A DNA stretch of 64,000 nt, taken from Streptomyces sp. TP-A0356. GTDB lineage: Bacteria; Actinomycetota; Actinomycetes; Streptomycetales; Streptomycetaceae. Position numbers and translations under genes: made by a program. The stretch is taken from contig NZ_BBZJ01000028.1 in the NCBI RefSeq assembly GCF_001417775.1, forward strand, positions 1-64,000. Direction: 5' to 3'. Of the stretch, positions 1 through 8,214 are shown in pieces (position 1 is the first letter of the stretch; the number at the start of each line of letters is the position of its first letter). Under the pieces are notes generated by a model. It saw only the letters and a program-made list of their open reading frames with translations. It did not search any database and was not told the DNA's origin.

Positions 1-219
1 CTGAGCCATGCCAGTACTCAGCGACCTCCCGGCCCCGCGATCGAAGGCGAGTCCGTACGGCGGCAGCACGGTTCATCACCGGCACCGTCCGTTCGGCACC
101 GAACGTCTCGCCCCGCGCGCCCTCCGCATCATCGGCCGCGGCGCGAGGGAGTTCGGCCGACGCCGTCGGGCTGTGCCGCCGCCCACGCGGCACGCCTCGG
201 AGTCGCCAGCCTGCTCCGG
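1..219. other. no recognisable gene at left edge
   Basis: I see no credible gene here. The open frames have arginine/proline-rich translations typical of out-of-frame high-GC DNA and show no recognisable motif. The stretch belongs to the decayed accessory zone that runs to about 3.65 kb. Confidence 0.5.
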
Positions 220-350
220 TCACGCCCCTTCGACACCGATGTGCGTGCGGTGGTGACGAGGAGTGTCGATCTCGTCGAGCAGGGCGAGCGCGAAGTCACA
301 GTCGGAGATGCGGCTGGCCATGTTGCCGTCGGCGACGGAGTACCGGCCGG
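220..350 (-). pseudogene. 3' remnant of NAD(P)-binding (NmrA/SDR-like) gene
   Basis: About 43 codons before the stop read GRYSVADG, then ISDCDFALALLDEIDTPRHH. This is the usual C-terminal block of NAD(P)H-binding NmrA-type proteins (DFAxALLDEIExPRHHRxRFTV). Upstream of residue GRY the frame runs into sequence that is better explained as a plus-strand gene. The whole Rossmann half, including the glycine-rich loop, is therefore missing. It lies back to back with an SRPBCC gene that has also lost its 5' end. The family assignment comes from recall of the C-terminal motif; the truncation is seen directly. Confidence 0.6.
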
Positions 351-365
351 AGCGCGCCCCGGCGT

Positions 366-765
366 GATCGAAGTCACCGGCTGGGCTGACGACCAGCCAA
401 TATCCAGCGCGGTCACCGAGGCACGCAACCACAGGGACGGCAAGCAGTGGACCACCCGCTCCCAGATCACGCGGGCCGACCCCGGCGCCGCCGTCACCTT
501 TGTCGTCGGCGGCGCCGAAGACGGCATCGTGCGATGGAGCTGGACCTTCCACCCTCAAGGACGCGGCACCGTCGTCCAGCAGTCCTGGCAACTCCTCCGC
601 CTCGACCCCGTGCTGGGCACCACCCGCAGCCAACTCAGCGCACTGCGCGACTACATGGCTGACAGCGCCCAAACCACACTGACCTCTCTCGCCCAATGGA
701 TCGCCGAAGAACGCCAGCCCGACACCACCCGCAAACCAAGTCCCGTCGGACATCAAAGTCGGTGA
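366..765 (+). pseudogene. 5'-truncated SRPBCC (polyketide cyclase-like) gene
   Basis: The frame from about 366 encodes a sequence resembling the C-terminal two thirds of Streptomyces SRPBCC/polyketide-cyclase proteins: the strand TRSQITRADPGAAVTFVVGG, the block RWSWTFHPQGRGT, and the long C-terminal helix DYMADSAQTTLTSLAQWI. The N-terminal helix-grip segment is absent, because the DNA before about 366 belongs to the opposite-strand remnant. An in-frame start exists upstream at 241, but it would translate that remnant's complement. I consider it a pseudogene fragment. Such proteins bind small hydrophobic ligands; no specific role can be given. Confidence 0.6.
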
Positions 766-893
766 CTCGTCGTCAGGTGAGTTTCGACACACGCTCTTCG
801 GCTACGCGAGATGGCCGGGCATGGGACATGTCCAGATGGGACGGTCTCATCGTGCTCCGTCAGTTCTTCGGTCTCGGCCGTGGGACAACTGGG

Positions 894-1265
894 TCAGGCC
901 ACTGGGGGGATCCGGCCGCCGGTCTTGTGTCGAAGTGCGGCTGCCAGCCGGTCGCGGGCCTCGGTCTGGGCGGCGATCCGTTCGTTGAGGACCGCCAGCC
1001 GTTCCAACGCGACTCGCAGGCCCTTGTCCGACGGCGGTGCGACAGCCACCTCGCCGTCCAGACAGGGCAGGAACACCTGCACGTCGTCGAGGGTGAGTCC
1101 GGCGGCCAGCAGGTGGCGGATGTTGCGGACCCGCACCACTGCCCGTTCGTCGTAGATGCGGTAGCCGTTGGGGGCCCGCTCGCAGGAGATCAGCCCGGCC
1201 TGTTCGTAGTGCCGCAGCGCACGGGGGGTCGCCCCGGTCGCCTTGGCGAGCTCGCCGATCCTCAC
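894..1265 (-). CDS. MerR-family transcriptional regulator
   Basis: A 123-residue one-component regulator. The N-terminus is a typical MerR winged helix-turn-helix: VRIGELAKATGATPRALRHYEQ followed by the wing LISCERAPNGYRIYDE. A dimerisation helix of about 45 residues follows (LERLAVLNERIAAQTEARDRLAAAL). The short C-terminus has no cysteine cluster, so metal sensing is not indicated. I chose the GTG at 1265 because it begins exactly at the HTH and is preceded by GGAGG at 8-nt spacing. It is 26 bp downstream of the SDR gene on the same strand, so the two are probably co-transcribed, with MerR controlling the pair. The ligand is unknown. Confidence 0.85.
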   Translation of the reverse strand: MRIGELAKATGATPRALRHYEQAGLISCERAPNGYRIYDERAVVRVRNIRHLLAAGLTLDDVQVFLPCLDGEVAVAPPSDKGLRVALERLAVLNERIAAQTEARDRLAAALRHKTGGRIPPVA

Positions 1266-1291
1266 TCGTTCCGCCTCCCCGGCCACTCCTA

Positions 1292-2053
1292 TCACGCCAC
1301 GACCGCCCCGCCGTCGACCGGGAGCACGACTCCGGTGACGAACGACGCAGCCGGTGAGGCGAGTTGGGTGATGGCCCAGGCCACCTCCTCGGGCTGACCG
1401 ATACGACGCAGCGGGGTGTGGGCCAGCTGCCATTCCCGCACTGCGGCCCTCCGCTGCGGCGTCAGGCCCTGGTGCTCGCCGATCGGGGTGTCGATCGCGC
1501 CGGGGGCGACCGCGACCACGCGGATGCTGCGGGGGGCCAGTTCGACCGCCCAGCTGCGGGTCAGCAGTTCCAGCGCGGTCTTGGTCGCCGCGTAGACCGA
1601 GCTGCCGGGCCAGGCCCGCTGCCCCACCGATGTGCTCACGTTGACGATCACTCCGCCGGTCGCTTCCAGGAGGGGTAGCGCGGCCTGGGTCAGCAGGATC
1701 GGTGCGATCAGATTGGTGGCGATCTGCGGGGCGATCGTCTCCGGTGTGAGGATGCCGAGGGCACCACTGCGCACGATACCGGCGTTGTTGACCAGCACAT
1801 CCAATCGGCCGTGCAGCTCCCGCACCGTATGGATGATTCGCTCAGGCTCTCCCGCGGCGGTGATGTCCGCGGCCAGCGGGGTGATCCGCTCGTGACCGGC
1901 GGCGGTCTCGTGGAGCGGTTCGGCTCGCCGGCCCACGGCGAACACGCGGGCACCCTCGGCGGCGAAGGCCCGGGCGGTGGCCCGACCGATCCCGGTGCCG
2001 ACCCCGGTGACGGCGACGATCCTGCTGCTCTGCGGTGCGGTGCTGGTGTCCAT
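1292..2053 (-). CDS. short-chain dehydrogenase/reductase
   Basis: A 253-residue classical SDR, a cytosolic NAD(P)-dependent oxidoreductase. Visible motifs are the cofactor loop TGVGTGIGRA (near residue 16), NNAG (about residue 90), the catalytic serine strand VNVSTS, and YAATK with the catalytic Tyr/Lys. The C-terminus ends in the usual FVTGVVLPVDGG. Length is normal for the family. The ATG at 2053 puts the start ten residues before the Rossmann strand; longer in-frame starts would add low-complexity sequence. It is followed at 26 bp by a MerR regulator on the same strand. The substrate cannot be predicted. It looks intact inside an otherwise decayed segment. Confidence 0.85.
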   Translation of the reverse strand: MDTSTAPQSSRIVAVTGVGTGIGRATARAFAAEGARVFAVGRRAEPLHETAAGHERITPLAADITAAGEPERIIHTVRELHGRLDVLVNNAGIVRSGALGILTPETIAPQIATNLIAPILLTQAALPLLEATGGVIVNVSTSVGQRAWPGSSVYAATKTALELLTRSWAVELAPRSIRVVAVAPGAIDTPIGEHQGLTPQRRAAVREWQLAHTPLRRIGQPEEVAWAITQLASPAASFVTGVVLPVDGGAVVA

Positions 2054-2124
2054 GCCGTGATCGTTCAACCCTGCCGCCAGTGGCAAGGTCAACCGGCGCC
2101 CGGTGGGGCCCGCCGGTCCAAGAC

Positions 2125-2223
2125 TCATCGGGCCGGGAGCGTGGACCGTGGCGTGTGGGGCGGACTCGACCGAATCGCGGTGCGGATCCGATCCTCGGTC
2201 TCCGTGTGGCGGTCGTGCGTCAT
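2125..2223 (-). pseudogene. 5' stub of a gene overlapping the preceding remnant by ATGA
   Basis: The start codon overlaps the stop of the adjacent remnant in an ATGA arrangement. The first 17 residues, MTHDRHTETEDRIRTAI, read like the natural amphipathic start of a small Streptomyces protein. After them the frame degrades and stops at residue 32. The preserved translational coupling suggests that a former two-gene operon was cut here, just upstream of the SDR gene. No function can be assigned. Confidence 0.4.
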
Positions 2224-2350
2224 GAGTGGTCCCTGGGACGCGCGGCGGCGTCGATCTCGGCGACGATGCGGGTGGCGCGGTCGAACGCCGCCTGGGCTCG
2301 CGCCCGTTGCGGGCTTGGAGAGCCGGGGGTTGCCGAGGAAGACGGCCTGG
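2220..2350 (-). pseudogene. 3' remnant of an unidentified gene with an internal frameshift
   Basis: The last 29 codons (ending AFDRATRIVAEIDAAARPRDHS) have the composition of a true helical C-terminus. A further block, NTQAVFLGNPRLSKPAT, is read just upstream in a different frame, so a frameshift lies near 2300. Everything further upstream is replaced by the oppositely oriented toxin-like gene. The stop overlaps the ATG of another stub, so this was part of an operon. I do not recognise the family. Confidence 0.4.
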
Positions 2351-2369
2351 GTGTTCTCGGCACAGGCAC

Positions 2370-3092
2370 AACGCCTTGGCCGAATCGGAGAACCAGCGTC
2401 TCAAGGACATCATCGAGGAGCTCTACATCCGGCCGATGGTCGCGGACTCGGACGTGGTGGGCGACGGCAAGACCGCCACGGCACTGATCGAGGAGCTGAA
2501 CGAGGGCAAGGGCTTCGGCGGCGACGGATCGAAATGGCACATCGAGAAGGCCGTCGCCAAGCTGGGCGGTCTGCGTGACCTGCTGGAGGACGACCGCAAG
2601 GCGAAGGAGAACACCGGAAAGGGAATTCTCTCCGACGCCGACCGAAAGGTCGCGCTCAATGAGTCGAAGGAACTCTGGACGGCCCTCAACGCGGACGACG
2701 TCGCCGGGGTGGTGACGAAGAACGTGCAGGCCAAACCTGAGTTCGCGAAGACGGTGTCCAAACTCATCAAGACCGTCATCTCGGCGGAATCGATGAGCGA
2801 GGTCACGGGACAGAAGTTCGCCGTTCCCGAGAACCTCCACCTCAAGGCCCCCCAGCGCGCCGTGCCCTCGGGTGAGAGGATCAAGGGCCGGGGCTTCGCC
2901 AAGGCGTTCGGGGTGGTGGGCGGCGCCCTCAACGCCGCACAGTATCCGGTGGACATCTACAACTACGGATTCAAGGAAGCGTCGAAGCAACTGTCGGAGT
3001 CCCTGACGGACCCGCTGGACGTCGTGCCCGACGGACAGGGCGCGGGGTGTGTCTTCTTCGGTGACTGCTATGTGGTGACCCCGATGGCCTGA
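2370..3092 (+). pseudogene. polymorphic-toxin C-terminal fragment lacking its N-terminus
   Basis: About 240 residues. The first part resembles the pre-toxin helical segment seen in Streptomyces polymorphic toxins, DVVGDGKTATALIEELNEGK, then a helical HIEKAVAKLGGLRDLLEDDRK. A distinct C-terminal region runs to FGDCYVVTPMA, with two Cys in the last 20 residues. No secretion signal, WXG, RHS or other trafficking domain is present, and the frame runs upstream into another gene remnant, so the delivery half is missing. A TTG at 2376 is the nearest possible start. The gene for a small acidic protein follows 85 bp later, as expected for toxin and immunity. The toxin activity is not recognisable; the toxin label is inference from architecture. 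Confidence 0.5.
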
Positions 3093-3107
3093 ACATCTGC
3101 CGAAGAC

Positions 3108-3141
3108 GCCGCCGGCCGGGGAAGTCTTCCCGGCAGGCGGC
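3108..3141 (+). terminator. hairpin between toxin fragment and immunity-like gene
   Basis: A GC-rich inverted repeat has arms of about 16 nt (left GCCGCCGGCCGGGGAAG, right CTTCCCGGCAGGCGGC) with one mismatch and a bulge. It lies 16 bp after the toxin stop and is followed by an AT-rich stretch. It could terminate or attenuate transcription before the immunity-like gene. Confidence 0.5.
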
Positions 3142-3177
3142 GCGGTAATTTGCTGCTCGGAACGAAGGAGTACGAAC

Positions 3178-3644
3178 ATGCAAGGAATCCCCTCCGGGGA
3201 ACTGGTGGAGCGGCTTGTGCGGCTCCTCCCCGAAGTAACGCCCCACGTCGACAAGGCGGCCCAACGCCACGGCATGCGTGCTTCGCAGGTGACCCACTGG
3301 GATCAGGTCAACACCCACCCCGGCACGTTCCTGTCCGAGGTGCTCGTCTACCCGCTGTTCAAGCCCCTGATGAATTCCACCCAGATCACCCTCGACCAGG
3401 AGGAATTCCTGGCGCGCTGTTTCGAATTCATCGAAGGGCTGGAGGAAAGCCCTGAGGGCGAGTTGGTGGACACGGCCCACTTCACTTCCTGGAGACTCTG
3501 CTGGAGAGCAGAGCGGTACTCGACCGCGCCTTCCGGTTCGCCCGGCCGAAGACCCGGGCGGAGATCCTTTCCATGCTGAGAGGCTGGAACGTCCCCGTGG
3601 ACCCGGCCTGGGAGGACCCCGCGGAAAGACGCTGTGACACCTGA
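3178..3644 (+). pseudogene. immunity-like protein gene broken by a 5-bp duplication
   Basis: A strong RBS (AAGGAG, 7-nt spacing) precedes the ATG at 3178. The first 101 codons give a helical, acidic protein. At 3478-3487 the pentamer CACTT occurs twice in tandem. Removing one copy restores an open frame that continues ...AHF-LETLLESRAVLDRAFRF... to a stop at 3642-3644, giving a natural 153-residue protein. As it stands, the frame shifts and ends after 133 residues with an arginine/proline-rich nonsense tail. Position directly after a toxin-like gene suggests an immunity protein. The lesion could be fixed inactivation, a phase-variable site or a sequencing error; the data do not separate these. 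Confidence 0.6.
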
Positions 3645-3756
3645 GCTTGATCGGCACACCCGCGGGACGGGGGCCTGGCGCGGAGGTGGCGGAACCCCCG
3701 GCGGACCCGGGCCGTACTGCGGGCGGCCCGCCGGTTCGTACGAGCGGAGGGCGCGC

Positions 3757-4569
3757 TCATCCCGCGTTCGTCGAGAACAGTCCGCCCGTCGGTCCCTGCT
3801 TGTCGCCGCCCTGGGCCTTCTTGAGGGCGTTGGCGAGACTCTCGATGGTGAGGGACTGCAGGATGACCCGGCCGTTGCCCTCCAGGGTGGCCAGGGACAG
3901 GCCCTCGCCGCCGAAGACCATGTTCATGATCCCCTGGCGGTTGAGGCCGCCGACACGCTGGACGCCGTACTGGATGCCCTCCTGGAAGGCGACGACGCAC
4001 CCGGTGTCGACCTCGATGCGTCCGCCGAAGTCGGCGGGGTCGAGGTCGATGAAGTTGCCCGCGCCGGCGATGATCACCGTCCCGTACCCGGTGAACTTCT
4101 CCAGGATGAAGCCCTCGCCGCCGCTCATGCCGGTGCGCCCGCCCTGGAAGGCGATGCCGAAGTCGACGGTCGACTCGGCGGCGACGAAGGCGTCCTTCTC
4201 CGCGAACCACGCGCGCGTGCCGTCCAGTTCCAGGGCGCGCATCTCGCCGGGGAGTACGCCCGCGAAGCCGACGGTGCCCTCGCCGCCCTGTGCCGTGAAG
4301 TACTGGAACGCCAGCGACTCGCCCGCGAGCGCGCGCTGGCCGACCTGCATGGCGGTGCCCATGGCCTGGCGCAGCAGTCCGCCCATGCCGCCGCCGGAGC
4401 CGCCCTGGGCCTGCCCGCCGTTCGACGGACCGGACAGGCGCGTCTCCATGGTCACGTTCGTCGTCTTGAAGAGGAACTTGCCCGCCTCGCAGTACACGGT
4501 CTGGCCGGGGTGCAGGTTGACGACCGCCATCTGCATGGCGTTGCCGACGATCTCTTGCCGAAGGGTCAC
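3757..4569 (-). CDS. AIM24-family protein
   Basis: A 270-residue member of the AIM24/TIGR00266 family, whose fold is a double-stranded beta-helix-like sandwich. Typical features are a start without signal peptide (MTLRQEIVGNAMQMAVV), repeated glycine-rich turns, and the conserved segments GEGFILEKFTGYGTVIIAGAGNF and GGRIEVDTGCVVAFQEGIQYGVQ. A Gly/Gln-rich linker lies around residues 50-65. Bacterial members are poorly characterised. The gene is divergent from the SDR at 4662 with about 90 bp between the starts. The family call is firm; the cellular role is unknown. Confidence 0.85.
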   Translation of the reverse strand: MTLRQEIVGNAMQMAVVNLHPGQTVYCEAGKFLFKTTNVTMETRLSGPSNGGQAQGGSGGGMGGLLRQAMGTAMQVGQRALAGESLAFQYFTAQGGEGTVGFAGVLPGEMRALELDGTRAWFAEKDAFVAAESTVDFGIAFQGGRTGMSGGEGFILEKFTGYGTVIIAGAGNFIDLDPADFGGRIEVDTGCVVAFQEGIQYGVQRVGGLNRQGIMNMVFGGEGLSLATLEGNGRVILQSLTIESLANALKKAQGGDKQGPTGGLFSTNAG

Positions 4570-4661
4570 GAGGAGAGAACGCGGCGGACGGACCGAAGAG
4601 TTCCGGGCGGCCGAAGTCGATGTCCGTTCGCCGCCGGTGCCTCGGGACGAGGACTGCTGGG

Positions 4662-5420
4662 ATGGACCCCATGACCTCTCAAGGAACCCTGAACGGCAAG
4701 GTGGCCCTGGTGACCGGCGGCAGCCGCGGCATCGGTGCGGCCACGGTGGTGCGGCTGGCCCGGGAAGGCGCGGACGTGGCCGTCACCTACCTGAACGGCA
4801 AGGAGGCGGCCGAAGACGTCGTACGGGCCGTCGAGGGGCTGGGCCGCCGGGCGGTGGCCCTGCGGGCGGACGCCGTGGACGCGCGGGAGGCGGCGGGTGC
4901 CGTGGAGCGTGCGGCCGAGGCGCTGGGCGGGCTCGACGTCCTGGTGAACAACGTGGGGGTGGGAGTTCTGGGCCCCCTGGAGAACCTGTCGCTCGCCGAC
5001 GTCGACCAGGTCCTGGCCGTGAACGTCCGCGCGGCCTTCCTGGCTTCCCAGGCGGCGGCGGCGCGCCTGCCGCGCGGCGGCCGGATCATCACCGTCGGCA
5101 CCTGTATGACCCAGCGCGTGCCGGGACCCGGTGGGACCCTGTACGCGACCAGCAAGGCGGCCCTGATCGGTCTGACCAAGGCGCTCGCACGAGAACTCGG
5201 CCCGCGCGGGATCACGGCGAACCTTGTCCACCCGGGTCCCGTCGACACCGGCATGAACCCGGCGGACGGCCCGCACGCGCCGGGTCAGGCGGCGATGACC
5301 GCGCTGGGCCGCTTCGGGACGGCGGAGGAGGTGGCGTCCATGGTGACGTATCTCGCGGGCGCGGACGCGGCCTACGTCACGGGCGCCGAACTCTCGGTGG
5401 ACGGCGGGCACGCCGCGTGA
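4662..5420 (+). CDS. SDR-family oxidoreductase with altered catalytic serine region
   Basis: A 252-residue SDR with cofactor motif TGGSRGIGAAT near residue 20, NNVGVG in place of NNAG, and an intact YATSK Tyr/Lys pair. The C-terminal YVTGAELSVDGG is typical. The strand that normally carries the catalytic Ser reads IITVGTCMTQR. It has no Ser; Cys or Thr would have to substitute, so catalysis may be modified. I placed the start at ATG 4662, after a GAGG-like site; ATG 4671 is an alternative. It ends 120 bp before the convergent allantoicase. Substrate unknown. Confidence 0.85.
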   Translation: MDPMTSQGTLNGKVALVTGGSRGIGAATVVRLAREGADVAVTYLNGKEAAEDVVRAVEGLGRRAVALRADAVDAREAAGAVERAAEALGGLDVLVNNVGVGVLGPLENLSLADVDQVLAVNVRAAFLASQAAAARLPRGGRIITVGTCMTQRVPGPGGTLYATSKAALIGLTKALARELGPRGITANLVHPGPVDTGMNPADGPHAPGQAAMTALGRFGTAEEVASMVTYLAGADAAYVTGAELSVDGGHAA

Positions 5421-5539
5421 AGGTACTGCCACTCGGGTGAGGCAACGGACCGAGCGCGCGTGAGATCACCGCCGCGCATGGTCGTGCGGAATCGGAGTCC
5501 GATCAGCTCGCTGGGTCTGGTGCGTGCGATCGCGAGCTC

Positions 5540-6670
5540 TCAGCCACCCAGTTCCTGGTGCCGTGCCGCCAGGCGCGATGCGCCCTCACTGGTGAGGGAG
5601 CCGAACAGGCGCAGGCGGGAGATGCCTCCGTCCGGGAAGATGTCCACGCGCGCGTGGGTGCCGACGGCGGGGGCCGGCAGAACGAAACGGTGGTTCGTGT
5701 CGGGCTGGAGGCGGGTGCGCGGGAGGATCTCGCGCCACTCACCGTCCTCGCCGTCCTTGACCGAGACCGACGCCCAGCCCGCCGCGTTCCCCTTCAGGCA
5801 GGCGGTGTCGATCTCCAGCGCCCGGATCTGCGCCTGGGCGGCCAGTCGGTAGCGGACCCAGTCGTGGCCCCGGTCGCGGCGGCGCCGCGTCTCCCAGCCG
5901 TCGTCCATCTTGCGGGAGCGGCCGGGCTGGATGCTGTTGGTGGCCGGCGAGTAGAAGAGGTCGGAGGCGTCCTCGACCCGGCCCCCGTTCTCCAGGGACA
6001 CGACGTCGAAGGTGCCCAGCACCTCCAGCCAGGCCGGATCCGGCGCCACTTCGCCGTACACGCGCAGGCGCGCGATGCCGCCGTCGGGGTGCTGGTTGAC
6101 CCGCAGGTGCGTGAAGCGCTGTTCGACGTTCACCTCGAAGCCGTTGGCCGCGTGGCCGCCGACCGGTGTGCGCGGGACGAGCGTCGTCCACTTCACGTCG
6201 TCGGACAGCAGCTCCTCCGGTGACGGGGAGCCGGTCACCGACGTTGCCTCGATGGACACGGCCTGCGGGTAGTTGCCCCGGAAGTGGGCGGTGTCGACGA
6301 CGATGCCTCGGATGACGCCGGGCGCGCCGAGACGGACGACCGCCCAGTCGTGGTCCTGCGCCGTGGGCCACGGGTGCTCGGCCGAGGCGCCGCGGCGGCG
6401 CCGGGTCTCCCAGCCGTCCATGACCTTGCCCTTGTGCCCGAAGTGCTCGGGGTCGAACTCGGCGCGCTCGGGCACCAGCAGGTTCTCGCGCTCGGCGAAG
6501 AACTCGTCGTTGGCGGCGACGACCCCGGCGCCGAGTCCCCGGTCGGCGAGGTTGGCGTACCGGGTGAAGGGGAAGTCGGCGGTGCGGTAGTCCGCGTAGG
6601 GGTCGCCGCCTCCGTACGGGTTCGCGTCGCCGGTGAAGCCGGTGAAGCCGGATTGCTGCTGCGCCGTCAC
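5540..6670 (-). CDS. alc: allantoicase
   Basis: Allantoicase hydrolyses allantoate to ureidoglycolate and urea. The 376-residue protein carries the two repeated jelly-roll allantoicase domains. Each has the signature GWETRRRR (once after KVMDG, again after KMDD), a DTAHFRGN or DTACLKGN segment, and a closing FPDGGISRLRLFG or HPDGGIARLRVYG. It is the second gene after allantoinase, 51 bp downstream on the same strand, so the operon is allB-alc. Expression is probably controlled by the operators in the 8060-8330 region. Length and motifs are complete; identification is firm. Confidence 0.95.
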   Translation of the reverse strand: MTAQQQSGFTGFTGDANPYGGGDPYADYRTADFPFTRYANLADRGLGAGVVAANDEFFAERENLLVPERAEFDPEHFGHKGKVMDGWETRRRRGASAEHPWPTAQDHDWAVVRLGAPGVIRGIVVDTAHFRGNYPQAVSIEATSVTGSPSPEELLSDDVKWTTLVPRTPVGGHAANGFEVNVEQRFTHLRVNQHPDGGIARLRVYGEVAPDPAWLEVLGTFDVVSLENGGRVEDASDLFYSPATNSIQPGRSRKMDDGWETRRRRDRGHDWVRYRLAAQAQIRALEIDTACLKGNAAGWASVSVKDGEDGEWREILPRTRLQPDTNHRFVLPAPAVGTHARVDIFPDGGISRLRLFGSLTSEGASRLAARHQELGG

Positions 6671-6721
6671 GGTGATCAGGTCGTCCTTTCGGGGTCGGCC
6701 GCTGTCGGGTGCGGGAGGGAA

Positions 6722-8059
6722 TCAGTCGGTTCTGCCGAGCAGTCGGCCCTTCGGCTCGGTGAACGCGCCGTCCGCCACGATGCGCTCGCCGCGCAGCCAC
6801 GTGGACTTGACGACGCCGCACAGGGTCCTGCCCGCGTAGGCCGTGACCCGGTTGCGGTGCTGGAGGGCCGCCGGGTCCACGGTGAAGGTCTGGTCGGGCG
6901 CGAGGACGGCGAAGTCGGCGTCGCGGCCCGCCTCGATGGCGCCCTTGCGGTCGAGCCCCGCCAGCCGCGCCGTACTCGCGGACATCCAGCGGACCACGTC
7001 CTCGAGGCCGTGGCCGCGCGCGCGGGCCTGCGTCCAGACGGCCGGCAGGCTCAGCTGCAGACCGGAGATGCCGCCCCAGGCGGTCGCGAAGTCGTCGGTC
7101 TTCAGGTCGGCGGTCGACGGGGAGTGGTCGGTGACCACGCAGTCGATCGTGCCGTCCGCCAGCGCCTGCCACAGCAGGTCCTGGTTGGCGGCCTCACGGA
7201 TGGGCGGGCAGCATTTGAACTCGCTCGCGCCGTCCGGGACTTCCTCGGCGGTCAGAGTGAGGTAGTGCGGGCAGGTCTCCACCGTGATCCGGACGCCCTC
7301 GGCCCGGGCGGCGGCGATCAGCGGCAGCGCGTCGCCGGAGGACAGGTGGAGCACGTGCACGCGCGCGTCGAGCCGCTTCGCCTGCGCGATGAGGTGCGCG
7401 ATGGCCGTGTCCTCCGCGTCGCGCGGCCGGCTCGCGAGGAAGTCGGCGTACTTCGGGCCGCCCTGTTGCGGGGCGGCGGCCAGGTGGTGCGGGTCCTCGG
7501 CGTGCACGATGAGCAGTCCGCCGAAGCCGGCGATCTCGGCCAGCGACCGGGCGAGTTGCTCCTGGTCGAGGTGCGGGAACTCGTCCACGCCCGACGGCGA
7601 CAGGAACGCCTTGAAGCCGAAGACGCCCGCGTCGTGCAGCGGCCGCAGGTCCTTGACGTTGTCGGGCAGCGCACCGCCCCAGAAGCCGACGTCGACATGG
7701 GCCTTGTCCCGGGCGACGTGCCGCTTGGTACGGAGGTGGTCGACCGTGGTGGTCGGCGGCACGGAGTTGAGCGGCATGTCGATCAGGGTGGTGACACCAC
7801 CGGCCGCCGCCGCGCGCGTGGCGGTCCAGAAGCCTTCCCACTCGGTGCGGCCGGGGTCGTTGACGTGCACGTGGGTGTCGACCAGACCCGGCAGCAGGAC
7901 GTCGTCGCCGAGGTCCTCCAGACGGGCTCCGGCCGGTACGTCGGCGTCGTACGGCAGTACGGCCGTGATCGTGCCCCCGGCGACGGTGACCGACGCGGCC
8001 CGCGTCCCTTCGGGGGTGATGACGCGCGTCGAGCGCAGCACCAGTTCAGCGTCGGACAC
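6722..8059 (-). CDS. allB: allantoinase
   Basis: Cytosolic amidohydrolase that opens the allantoin ring to give allantoate. At 445 residues it has the full metal site: H63xH65 in DTHVHVNDPGR, a likely carboxylated K150 in GFKAFLSPSG, H186, H238 and D311 (VVTDHSP). It is the first gene of the allB-alc operon and is divergent from the IclR-type regulator at 8331. Its upstream region contains both operator families described for this window: TTCAAC-N5-GTTGAA about 60 bp from the start, and the double TTCC-N7-RGAA site further out. Expression is therefore likely repressed in the absence of an allantoin- or glyoxylate-derived signal. Confidence 0.95.
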   Translation of the reverse strand: MSDAELVLRSTRVITPEGTRAASVTVAGGTITAVLPYDADVPAGARLEDLGDDVLLPGLVDTHVHVNDPGRTEWEGFWTATRAAAAGGVTTLIDMPLNSVPPTTTVDHLRTKRHVARDKAHVDVGFWGGALPDNVKDLRPLHDAGVFGFKAFLSPSGVDEFPHLDQEQLARSLAEIAGFGGLLIVHAEDPHHLAAAPQQGGPKYADFLASRPRDAEDTAIAHLIAQAKRLDARVHVLHLSSGDALPLIAAARAEGVRITVETCPHYLTLTAEEVPDGASEFKCCPPIREAANQDLLWQALADGTIDCVVTDHSPSTADLKTDDFATAWGGISGLQLSLPAVWTQARARGHGLEDVVRWMSASTARLAGLDRKGAIEAGRDADFAVLAPDQTFTVDPAALQHRNRVTAYAGRTLCGVVKSTWLRGERIVADGAFTEPKGRLLGRTD

Positions 8060-8121
8060 CCGGACCCCTCTCTGCCGCCGTTCCGCTTCCGGTCCGCGGG
8101 ATTTACCTCCACGTAACGGAA

Positions 8122-8138
8122 TTCAACGTTCTGTTGAA
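8122..8138. promoter_or_regulatory. palindromic operator TTCAAC-N5-GTTGAA
   Basis: A perfect 6+5+6 inverted repeat (spacer GTTCT) lies about 60 bp upstream of allB. The same palindrome, with at most one mismatch, is found before uraD (42112) and before catalase (59379). Read towards allB, the right-hand arm gives a possible -35 TTGAAT with TAAATC 15 bp further on. Confidence 0.7.
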
Positions 8139-8214
8139 GGAGTCTTCACTCCCGCTCCCGGTGCCGTCAAGGGCCTGGTTCGCGCCGGGACTCTGGACGC
8201 GCCCAGTTGGACGT

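Noticed and set aside
220..792. Single 190-residue minus-strand gene
   Set aside because: Only its last 43 codons look like protein; the rest is the complement of the SRPBCC fragment.
2226..3092. Full-length 288-residue toxin gene starting at ATG 2226
   Set aside because: The first 48 codons are the complement of a minus-strand gene remnant and read Arg/Gly-rich sequence; protein-like composition starts only at about 2370.
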